A stretch of DNA of 7,526 nt, taken from contig CANQZZ010000068.1 in the NCBI GenBank assembly GCA_947628465.1, positions 1-7,526 of the forward strand, in the 5' to 3' direction. The notes beneath the pieces were generated by a model. That model was not told the DNA's origin and ran no database searches. It saw only the letters and a program-made list of their open reading frames with translations. The stretch is from an uncultured Clostridia bacterium (GTDB taxonomy: Bacteria > Bacillota_A > Clostridia > TANB77 > CAG-508). The position numbers and the translations under genes were made by a program. Positions 1 to 6,456 of the stretch are shown here, in pieces; the first letter of the stretch is position 1, and every line of letters starts with the position of its first letter.

Positions 1-1544
1 ATTGCAGAAGATATAAAAACAAATATAGAATTAGATAATATTATAGAAAAAATAGATGTAGTTGGTGGATATTTAAACATATTTATAAACAAAGAATTAT
101 TAATAAAAGATGTATTAGAAGAAGTAGCAAATAAAAAAGAAAAATATGGATCTTCAGACCTTGGACAAGGTAAAAATGTTGTAATAGATTATTCAGCACC
201 AAATATTGCAAAACCATTTCATATTGGACATTTGCGCTCAACTGTAATAGGAGGAGCGTTGTATAAAATATATAATTTCTTAGGATACAATAGTGTTGGA
301 ATAAATTATTTAGGAGATTGGGGCTTGCAATTTGGAAAAGTAATTGCTGGAATTTCTCTTTGGAAAGACGATTATGATTTCGAAAATGATGAAATGGCAA
401 GTATATTAAAGACATATATTAGATTTAATCAAGAAGAAAAAGAAAATCCAGAACTTACAGAAATGGCAAGAAAATGCTTTAAAAAACTAGAAGATGGAGA
501 TAAAGAGACAGTAGAAAAATGGGAGCATATTAGAAAAATAAGTTTAGAAAATTACGAAAAAACATATAAATTATTAAATTCAAAATTCGATTCATACAAT
601 GGAGAAGCATACTATAATGACAAAATGGAGCCAATAGTAGAAGAATTAGAGCAAAAAGGCTTATTAAAAGAATCTCAAGGGGCAAAAGTAGTAGATTTAG
701 AAGAGTATAACATGCCACCATGTATTATAATTACATCTGCTGGAACTACAATATATGCAACAAGAGATTTAGCATCATTAAAAGATAGAATAAACAAATA
801 TGATTTTGATAAAGCAATATATGTTGTTGGAAATGAACAACAATTACATTTTAAACAAGTATTCAAAGTATTGGAACTAATGGGATACGAAAAATATGCA
901 TCAAGATGCACACACGTACCTTTTGGGTTAGTAGTTGATAAAACAGGAGAAAAAATAGGAACAAGAAAGGGAAATTCAGTATTTTTAGAAGACATACTAA
1001 ATGAGGCAATTGATAAAGTAAAAGATATCATCAATGAAAAAAATCCTAACATAGAAAATAAAGGAGAAATTGCAAGAAAAGTTGGAGTAGGCGCAATAAT
1101 ATTCAATGATTTATCAAATAGTAGAATAAAAGACGAAATATTCGACTGGGATATGCTTCTTAACTTCCAAGGGGAAACTCGGACCATATATTCAATATAT
1201 TTATGTAAGAACAAGAAGCCTTTTAAATAAAGCAGGTTATATACCAGAAATTGAAAATATAGATTTTAGTAAATTAAATGAAAAAGAAGCAATAGAAATA
1301 TTAAAACTAATATATATTTTTAATGAAACAATTCAAAATGCAGCAGAAAAAAATGAGCCATCTATACTTGCAAGATTTCTAATAGATTTAAGCCAAAGTT
1401 TTAGTACATTTTACAACGAACATAAAATAATTACTGAAGATAAAGCTATTCAGGATGCAAGACTATTTTTAACATATGCTGTTCGGAACAGTATTAAAAA
1501 CAGGGGTAGAGTTGTTAGGAATGGAAATGCCAGAGCAAATGTAA
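1..1544 (+). CDS. argS: Arginyl-tRNA synthetase, 5' end outside window, two +1 recoding sites at CGG
   Basis: This class I synthetase charges tRNA-Arg with arginine in the cytoplasm. Reading starts in frame 1 at the window edge; roughly the first 50 residues of a typical 560-residue ArgS are missing. Visible residues 74-77 are the HIGH motif, followed by LRSTVIG. Residues 320-325 (GTRKGN) are the degenerate KMSKS equivalent usual in ArgS. The C-terminal part is the helical DALR anticodon-binding domain, ending in LLGMEMPEQM. The frame breaks twice, at CGG 1180-1182 and CGG 1484-1486. Skipping each C gives GETGPY at the first site and AVGTVLKTG at the second, for a continuous visible protein of 513 residues ending at TAA 1542-1544. 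Without the shifts the frame would stop at 1228-1230, or after the second site at 1547-1549, with tails unlike ArgS. Family identity is seen directly; decoding at CGG is inferred. Confidence 0.93.
1180..1183 (+). other. +1 recoding site 1 in argS (CGGA read as Gly)
   Basis: The incoming argS frame reads ...GAA ACT CGG ACC. Treating CGGA as one unit gives GAA ACT (C)GGA CCA TAT, that is GETGPY, the conserved ArgS segment. The other reading, Arg at CGG without a shift, gives a non-homologous 16-residue tail ending at TAA 1228-1230. An AGGGG lies about 5 bases upstream, but the other four sites have no equivalent at this spacing. Confidence 0.88.
1484..1487 (+). other. +1 recoding site 2 in argS (CGGA read as Gly)
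   Basis: After the first shift the frame runs for exactly 100 sense codons and reaches GCT GTT CGG. Skipping the C gives GTT (C)GGA ACA GTA TTA, that is AVGTVLKTGVELLG, the expected end of the ArgS anticodon-binding domain, and then a stop at 1542-1544. The unshifted frame gives an arginine- and asparagine-rich tail, unlike ArgS, that stops at 1547-1549. Confidence 0.87.
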
Positions 1545-1553
1545 AATAAAACG

Positions 1554-1592
1554 AAAAAGCAATGGTAAATTTAAAAAACATATTGCTTTTTT
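1554..1592 (+). terminator. Intrinsic terminator after argS
   Basis: AAAAAGCAAT (1554-1563) pairs with ATTGCTTTTT (1582-1591) across an 18-base AT-rich loop, and the right arm runs into a T tract ending at 1592. It begins ten bases after the argS stop codon reached through both +1 shifts (1542-1544), so its position agrees with that being the true gene end. The stem is AT-rich and of moderate strength. Confidence 0.65.
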
Positions 1593-1612
1593 GTATTGAA
1601 TAGATATATAAT
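1583..1612 (+). promoter_or_regulatory. Candidate sigma-A promoter for glmM
   Basis: TTGCTT (1583-1588) and a perfect TATAAT (1607-1612) are separated by 18 bases, 30 bases upstream of the glmM start. The -35 box lies in the right arm of the argS terminator, so terminator and promoter overlap. In DNA this AT-rich, chance matches are common; the exact TATAAT and its position support the call. Confidence 0.5.
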
Positions 1613-1625
1613 ACAAATGACTTAT

Positions 1626-1644
1626 AAGAGGAGGAATTACTTTG
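1626..1644 (+). promoter_or_regulatory. Strong ribosome binding site fixing a TTG start for glmM
   Basis: AAGAGGAGG (1626-1634) lies seven bases before TTG at 1642. No ATG is suitably placed, and translation from TTG gives the family-typical start MRKYFGTDGIRR, so the non-ATG start is well supported. Confidence 0.8.
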
Positions 1645-3006
1645 AGAAAATATTTTGGAACAGATGGTATTAGAAGAATTGCTAATACTGAATTGACACC
1701 AGAACTAGTGTATAAAGTTGCAAAAGCAGGTGCGTATGTTTTAGCAAAACATTCAAGCCATGCCCCAACTATTTTGATAGGTAGAGACACAAGACTTTCT
1801 GGAACACTAATAGAAAGTGCTATGACAGCAGGCTTCTTGAGCTATGGTGCTAAAGTAAAGCTATTAGGAGTAATGCCTACACCAGCAGTAGCCTATTTAA
1901 CAAAAAAATTAAAAGCAGATGCAAGTGTTGTTATATCTGCATCTCACAATACATTTGAATTTAACGGAATAAAATTTTTTAGTAATAAAGGTATGAAAAT
2001 ATCAGATGATATAGAAGAAGAAATAGAAGAAGTTATGGATTCTGGTAAAATTGAAGAATTAAATGCTGTACATAACAAAATAGGTGTATCAGAAAATGCT
2101 TCAGATTTAATAGATGAATATATTATTTTATTTAGAAGAATTTTTGAAGATAATATAGAGGAATATCTAAGAGACGATTTTGTTGTAGGATTAGACGTAG
2201 CAAATGGTGCAACATATAAAGTTGCAGAAGAAGTATTTAAAAAGTTAGGAATAAAGTATAAAATAATAAATAACAATCCAGATGGAATAAATATCAATGA
2301 AAATTGTGGTTCAACACATCTAGATGGATTAAAAAAATTTGTTGTAGAAAATAATTTAAGTTTAGGAATTGCTTATGATGGCGACGGAGATAGATGTCTT
2401 GCAATAGATGAAAAGGGAAATGAAATAAATGGAGATAAGCTTCTTGCTATTTTTTCATTATACTTAAGAGAAAAAGGAAAATTAAAAAATGATACTTTAG
2501 TTGCAACAATCATGAGTAATTTAGGACTAAATAAATTTGCTGAAAGTAATGGATTAAATTTAAAACAAACAAAAGTTGGAGACAGATATGTTTTAGAAGA
2601 AATGCTATGCAACGGATACAACTTAGGAGGAGAACAATCTGGACATATTATAATGCTTGATTATAATCCAACAGGTGACGGAATACTTACTTCTTTAATG
2701 CTTATACAAATTTTATTGGAAAAAAATGTTTCACTTTCCAAAATGTGTGGTATAATAAATATATATCCACAAATTTTAATAAATGCAAAAGTAGATTCAA
2801 ACAAGAAAAATGATTACGAAAAAGATGAAGAAATAAAAAAATTAGTAAATGAAATAAAAGAAGAGTTTTCAGATGAGGGAAGAGTAATAATAAGACCATC
2901 TGGAACAGAGCCATTAATAAGAGTAATGATAGAAGGAAAAGATAAAACTAAAATCACTAAAAAAGCTAATGAACTAGCTGCTCTTATAGAGAAAAAATTA
3001 AATTAG
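1642..3006 (+). CDS. glmM: Phosphoglucosamine mutase
   Basis: GlmM interconverts glucosamine-6-phosphate and glucosamine-1-phosphate, on the cytoplasmic route to UDP-GlcNAc for peptidoglycan. The 454-residue length is normal for the family (about 450). It starts with the diagnostic KYFGTDGIRR. The phosphoserine loop is ISASHN with Ser101 as the phosphorylated residue. The metal loop DGDGDR is at 246-251, the sugar-binding EQSGH at 331-335, and the C-terminal phosphate-binding RPSGTEP at 418-424. All four alpha-D-phosphohexomutase signatures are intact. The start is TTG behind a strong AGGAGG-type site. The frame is unbroken. It contains four CGG triplets (1965, 2385, 2613, 2679), all out of frame as AAC GGA or GAC GGA, which makes it a useful internal control for the CGG-linked frame breaks in neighbouring genes. 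Confidence 0.96.
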   Translation: MRKYFGTDGIRRIANTELTPELVYKVAKAGAYVLAKHSSHAPTILIGRDTRLSGTLIESAMTAGFLSYGAKVKLLGVMPTPAVAYLTKKLKADASVVISASHNTFEFNGIKFFSNKGMKISDDIEEEIEEVMDSGKIEELNAVHNKIGVSENASDLIDEYIILFRRIFEDNIEEYLRDDFVVGLDVANGATYKVAEEVFKKLGIKYKIINNNPDGININENCGSTHLDGLKKFVVENNLSLGIAYDGDGDRCLAIDEKGNEINGDKLLAIFSLYLREKGKLKNDTLVATIMSNLGLNKFAESNGLNLKQTKVGDRYVLEEMLCNGYNLGGEQSGHIIMLDYNPTGDGILTSLMLIQILLEKNVSLSKMCGIINIYPQILINAKVDSNKKNDYEKDEEIKKLVNEIKEEFSDEGRVIIRPSGTEPLIRVMIEGKDKTKITKKANELAALIEKKLN

Positions 3007-3051
3007 TTTATATTTTAAAAATATAAATATTATACAAAGGAGGAGATTAAA

Positions 3052-3393
3052 ATGTTTATTGTTGATATAACAAACCCATTAACATTAATATTATTAGTTA
3101 TAGCTACAGCACTACTAATATTTTTAGGTAAAGAAATTAAAAAACCAATTGCACCAGCATTGCCATTAGTATTCTTTTTACTATTAATTATAATGCATAG
3201 CATACAATTTGCATTTTTACCAGATGCAAATTACGAACAATATTATTCAACAATATTAGGATGTATAACTGTAGATATCATAATGATATTTGTAACATTC
3301 TTTGGATATCTTTGGGTAGACGACATAGCATGCAAATTCTATAAAAAGAAAAGCTTTGATAATAGTCTAGACTGGTTCTGGAAAGAAATATAA
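3052..3393 (+). CDS. Small three-helix membrane protein, unknown function
   Basis: I do not recognise this 113-residue protein. Three hydrophobic stretches are visible at about residues 8-26, 33-56 and 65-89, each long enough to cross the membrane. A charged linker (GKEIKKP) separates the first two, and a polar C-terminal tail has a KKK cluster and several Trp/Phe residues. The N-terminus has no cleavable signal peptide or lipobox, so an integral membrane protein is likely. The ribosome binding site is excellent (AAAGGAGGAG, 3036-3045, six bases from ATG), which argues that it is a real gene. It follows glmM by 45 bases with no terminator between them, so co-transcription is likely, and a strong terminator follows it. 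No catalytic motif is visible. Its context suggests nothing firm beyond possible envelope association. Confidence 0.8.
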   Translation: MFIVDITNPLTLILLVIATALLIFLGKEIKKPIAPALPLVFFLLLIIMHSIQFAFLPDANYEQYYSTILGCITVDIIMIFVTFFGYLWVDDIACKFYKKKSFDNSLDWFWKEI

Positions 3394-3418
3394 TTTTTAT
3401 GTCTAGAGACTAAAAATG

Positions 3419-3450
3419 TAGCAAGTTTTATCCTTAAAACTTGCTATTTT
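3419..3450 (+). terminator. Strong intrinsic terminator after the glmM unit
   Basis: TAGCAAGTTTTA (3419-3430) and TAAAACTTGCTA (3435-3446) form a perfect 12-base-pair stem with a four-base loop (TCCT), followed by TTTT. An A tract precedes the stem, so the structure could also work on the opposite strand. It separates the glmM/membrane-protein unit from metG. Confidence 0.9.
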
Positions 3451-3469
3451 AATATGAGTATGATAAAAT
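3441..3469 (+). promoter_or_regulatory. Candidate sigma-A promoter for the metG run
   Basis: TTGCTA (3441-3446) and TAAAAT (3464-3469) are 17 bases apart and would give a leader of about 50 bases before metG. As upstream of glmM, the -35 box lies inside the right arm of the preceding terminator. TATGAT (3459-3464) is an alternative -10 with poorer spacing. AT-richness limits certainty. Confidence 0.4.
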
Positions 3470-3517
3470 TTTTAAAGTTAAAATTTAAAAAGAATTATTA
3501 ATATATATTTTTGAAAA

Positions 3518-3538
3518 AAGGAGAGTATGAATAATATG
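3518..3538 (+). promoter_or_regulatory. metG ribosome binding site with two candidate ATG starts
   Basis: AAGGAGAG (3518-3525) lies almost against ATG 3527 (three bases after GGAG) and twelve bases after GGAG from ATG 3536. Neither spacing is ideal. The proteins differ only by MNN, and MSKNILIGG from 3536 is equally plausible, so the start is ambiguous. Confidence 0.5.
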
Positions 3539-5122
3539 AGTAAAAACATTTTAATAGGTGGAGCATGGCCTTATGCAAATAATTCATTGCATCTAGGACA
3601 TCTAGCAGGATTAATATCAGGAGATGTACTAGCTAGGTATCATAGATTAAAAGGGGATAATGTACTTTATGTATCAGGTACAGATTGCCATGGTACACCA
3701 ATTACTGAAAGAGCAAAGAAAGAGGGAAAAACTCCAAAAGAGATAGCAGAGGCATATCATGAAGAATTTGTAAAAACATTTAATGCAATGAATTTTTCGT
3801 ATGATTTATATTCAAAAACAGAAACTGAATATCATTCAAAAAAAGTTCAAGAAATTTTTAAAAGATTATATGATAATGGATATATATATGAAAAAATAGA
3901 ACCTCAAGCATATTGTGAAAGGTGTAATAAATTTTTGCAAGATAGAGAAATTCAGATTAAATGTCCAGAATGTGGAGAAATTACAAAAGCAGACCAATGC
4001 GAATTTTGTGGACATACTCCATCAATAGAGGATTTAAAAGGTGGTATTTGTCTAAATTGTGGTAGTAAAACAGTAGAAAAAGACAATAAAAATTTATATT
4101 TTGCTCTATCTAAATTTCAAGATATTATTCAATCAAATACAGATAAATGTAAGAATTTTTGGAGAATTAATGCGAGAAATGAAACAGAAAAATATTTGAA
4201 ACAGGGCTTAAAAGACAGAGCAGTAACTCGTGATTTAGACTGGGGTATAGAAATTCCGCTTCCAGGATATGAAAATAAAAGAATGTATGTATGGATAGAT
4301 GCAGTATTAGGATATTTTACAGATACAATGAAACTTGCTGAAGAAAATGGATTTAGCTGGGAAGATTATTGGAAACAAGGACATGATAATAAAATATATA
4401 TGTGCCACGGAAAAGATAATATTGTATTCCATAGCATAATATTTAATGGATTACTTGCAGGACTAGAAGATAATTTAAAATTAGTAGATGTAATAGTTTC
4501 TACAGAATACTTAAATATAAATGACGAAAAGATATCAAAAAGTAAAGGAAATGGAATAACAGCTTTAGAAATGCTTGAAAAATATAATTCAGATTCATTA
4601 AGATTTCATATAATAAATAATGGACCAGAAAAAAAGGATACTAACTTTACTTTGGATGATTTTGAAAGAACTCATAACAATGAAATATTAAATAAATTTG
4701 GAAATCTTGTAAATAGAACTTTAAGATTTAAAGGATTAGAAGCATTACCAAATGGCAACTTAGATGAAAATGCAAAATTAGAAATAGAAAAAACATATAA
4801 AGATGTTGGAATTTTAATAGAAAACTTAGAGTTTAAGGCAGCAACTGATAGAGCAATGGACCTTGTAGAATATGCTAATAAATATTATGATGAAAAACAG
4901 CCATGGATTCAAAAGAAAGAGGATATACAAGCATTTAACAATACTATATATACTTGTAGTGTTATAATAGCTAATTTATCTAACATTTTTGAGCCATTTA
5001 TGCCAATGGCATGTGAAAAAATTAGAAAATATTTAAAAATAGAAAAACCATCATGGAATATGACAGGAATTGATGCAAATATTGAATTAAAAGATATAGA
5101 ACCATTATTTAATAGAATTTAA
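3527..5122 (+). CDS. metG: Methionyl-tRNA synthetase, four-CxxC type without C-terminal tRNA-binding domain
   Basis: This enzyme charges initiator and elongator tRNA-Met with methionine. The Rossmann catalytic core carries HLGH at residues 22-25 (HIGH motif) and KISKS at 335-339 (KMSKS motif), with the conserved segments SGTDCHGTP and RDLDWGI. A connective insertion holds four CxxC pairs (Cys130/133, 146/149, 158/161, 175/178), the zinc-knuckle arrangement of the two-knuckle MetG type. At 531 residues the protein ends after the helical anticodon-binding domain. The EMAP-like tRNA-binding module found in many longer bacterial MetGs is absent, so dimerisation through it is not expected. Arg235 in RDLDWGI is coded by CGT, showing that CGT is ordinary arginine here. 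One CGG triplet (4408) is out of frame in CAC GGA. The frame is intact, and tmk follows 26 bases later. Confidence 0.95.
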   Translation: MNNMSKNILIGGAWPYANNSLHLGHLAGLISGDVLARYHRLKGDNVLYVSGTDCHGTPITERAKKEGKTPKEIAEAYHEEFVKTFNAMNFSYDLYSKTETEYHSKKVQEIFKRLYDNGYIYEKIEPQAYCERCNKFLQDREIQIKCPECGEITKADQCEFCGHTPSIEDLKGGICLNCGSKTVEKDNKNLYFALSKFQDIIQSNTDKCKNFWRINARNETEKYLKQGLKDRAVTRDLDWGIEIPLPGYENKRMYVWIDAVLGYFTDTMKLAEENGFSWEDYWKQGHDNKIYMCHGKDNIVFHSIIFNGLLAGLEDNLKLVDVIVSTEYLNINDEKISKSKGNGITALEMLEKYNSDSLRFHIINNGPEKKDTNFTLDDFERTHNNEILNKFGNLVNRTLRFKGLEALPNGNLDENAKLEIEKTYKDVGILIENLEFKAATDRAMDLVEYANKYYDEKQPWIQKKEDIQAFNNTIYTCSVIIANLSNIFEPFMPMACEKIRKYLKIEKPSWNMTGIDANIELKDIEPLFNRI

Positions 5123-5148
5123 TCTATGTAAAATTTAAGGAGAAACAA

Positions 5149-5824
5149 ATGGGAAAATTATTTGTAATAGATGGAACAGATGCAAGTGGTAAACAAACAC
5201 AATTAAAAAAATTACAAGAGAGATTAGAATCAGAAAATATAAAGTATAAATTAGTGTCATTTCCTAATTATGATAGTCCATCATCTTCGCTTGTAAAAAT
5301 GTATTTATCAGGCGAATTTGGGAAAAATGCAAAAGATATAAGTCCATATATTGCATCTACATTTTTTGCAGTAGACAGGTATGCAACATATAAAAAAGAC
5401 TTGGAGGAGTATTATAAAAAGCGGTGAAATAATACTTGCAGATAGATATACAACAGCAAATATGGTACATCAAGCAGGAAAAATACAAGACAAGCAGGAA
5501 AGAGAAAAATTTTTAAATTGGTTGTGGGATTTTGAATTTAATATGTACAGGCTACCTGTTCCAACTAAAGTATTTTTCTTAAATATGCCACCTGAATATG
5601 CATTTAAACTAATGGAACATAGAGAAAATAAGTTTACTCATGAAGAGCAAAAAGATATACACGAAAGAGATAAAAATCATATAATAGATAGCTATAATGC
5701 AGCATGTGATGTTGCTGAAAAATACAATTGGGTAAAAATAGAATGTGTGAGGGAAAATAAAATAAGAACAATAGAAGAAATACACGAAGATATATATAAT
5801 GAAATTAAAAAAGTAATCAAATAA
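5149..5824 (+). CDS. tmk: Thymidylate kinase with a +1 recoding site at CGG
   Basis: This enzyme phosphorylates dTMP to dTDP with ATP, an essential step of dTTP synthesis. The P-loop GTDASGKQTQ follows the first beta strand (about residues 9-18), with alanine where many homologues have glycine. The first half ends at codon 92, CGG (5422-5424), directly followed by TGA. Skipping the C gives KKGEIILADRYTTAN, which contains the conserved DRY segment of thymidylate kinases (residues 98-100). The frame then runs on to TAA 5822-5824, giving 224 residues, close to the family norm of about 210. The later HRENKFTHEEQKD region matches the expected lid and C-terminal part. Unshifted translation gives a 92-residue fragment lacking half the active site. 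AAGGAG (5137-5142) sits six bases before the ATG. It probably shares a transcript with metG. Confidence 0.92.
5422..5425 (+). other. +1 recoding site in tmk (CGGT read as Gly, before an in-frame TGA)
   Basis: The incoming frame reads AAA AAG CGG TGA. Reading CGGT as one unit gives AAA AAG (C)GGT GAA ATA, that is KKGEIILADRY. This is the only site with T as fourth base, and the only one where the zero frame stops immediately. The arrangement superficially resembles the prfB (RF2) frameshift stop. A GGAGGAG (5403-5409) lies 12 bases upstream, too far for the usual RF2-like stimulator. Confidence 0.88.
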
Positions 5825-5872
5825 ATTATTTTAGAAAAATATAGTAATAAATGTAGGAAGGCAAAATTATAT

Positions 5873-6403
5873 ATGAAAAAAATAGGTTTTTTTGGTGGAT
5901 GTTTTAATCCACCAACAAATATACATATAAATATTGCAAATAAATTAATTGAAGCAAAAAAGTTAGATACAGTAATATTTATTCCAGTTAATGATTATTA
6001 TCAAAAAGATAATTTAGTAAATGCAACGCATAGATATAACATGATAAAATTAGCAATAAATAAGTATAGCAATTTAAAAGTTGATGATATTGAAATAAAA
6101 CAAAGTAAAAAATTATTTGCAGTAGATGCCTTTAAACTTATATTAGATACATATTCTTGTAAATATAAAGATGCAGAATTTTACATGATAATGGGTTCTG
6201 ATAATTTTGACAAAATGCCATTATGGAAAGAATATGAAGAAATTAAAGATAAATATAAATATATTGTGATAGATAGAAACAAAGAAGAAATATCTTCTAC
6301 ACAAATAAGAGATATGATAAAAAATAGCAATGAAAAAATAACTAAATATATATCAAAAGATGTGTATGAGTATATCAAAGAAAATAAATTATATAATAAA
6401 TAA
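5873..6403 (+). CDS. nadD: Nicotinate-nucleotide adenylyltransferase-like nucleotidyltransferase
   Basis: This probably transfers AMP from ATP to nicotinate (or nicotinamide) mononucleotide in NAD synthesis. The N-terminal GFFGGCFNPPTNIHI is the nucleotidyltransferase motif of this superfamily, with T-x-x-H in place of the more usual HxGH; both forms are known. The C-terminal ISSTQIRDMI (about residues 142-151) matches the second ATP-binding motif ISSTxIR, and MIMGSDNFDKMPLWKEY resembles the NadD segment containing G(A/S)DxxxxxxxW. At 176 residues it is somewhat shorter than typical NadD (about 190-210), so a related adenylyltransferase of different substrate cannot be excluded. AGGAAGG (5855-5861) lies 11 bases from the ATG. 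It follows tmk by 48 bases with no terminator between them. The frame is intact and contains no CGG triplet. Confidence 0.72.
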   Translation: MKKIGFFGGCFNPPTNIHINIANKLIEAKKLDTVIFIPVNDYYQKDNLVNATHRYNMIKLAINKYSNLKVDDIEIKQSKKLFAVDAFKLILDTYSCKYKDAEFYMIMGSDNFDKMPLWKEYEEIKDKYKYIVIDRNKEEISSTQIRDMIKNSNEKITKYISKDVYEYIKENKLYNK

Positions 6404-6456
6404 TAATTTTTTTGGCTAAAAATTGATTTAGAAAATATTATAGTAAAAGGTGAAAA

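Noticed and set aside
1171..1180. AGGGG upstream of the first argS site as an RF2-like Shine-Dalgarno stimulator
   Set aside because: The other four sites have no comparable element at this spacing, so it is not part of the common signal.
83..1214. Long minus-strand open frames opposite argS, glmM and the GltD-like gene
   Set aside because: They are leucine/isoleucine/serine-rich mirror frames of AT-rich coding DNA, with no motifs and no ribosome binding sites.
3363..3412. Imperfect inverted repeat TAGTCTAGA / TCTAGAGACTA around the stop of the small membrane gene
   Set aside because: It is short, has a two-base bulge, lies partly in coding sequence and has no T tract; the perfect hairpin just downstream is the better terminator.
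3451..3526. T-box or other riboswitch leader upstream of metG
   Set aside because: The gap after the terminator is under 80 bases, with no T-box consensus and no structured leader visible.
5381..5824. Downstream fragments (ATG 5381 and the frame from 6938) as separate genes
   Set aside because: They begin inside the preceding gene without good ribosome binding sites, and their sequences simply continue the tmk and gltD-like proteins.
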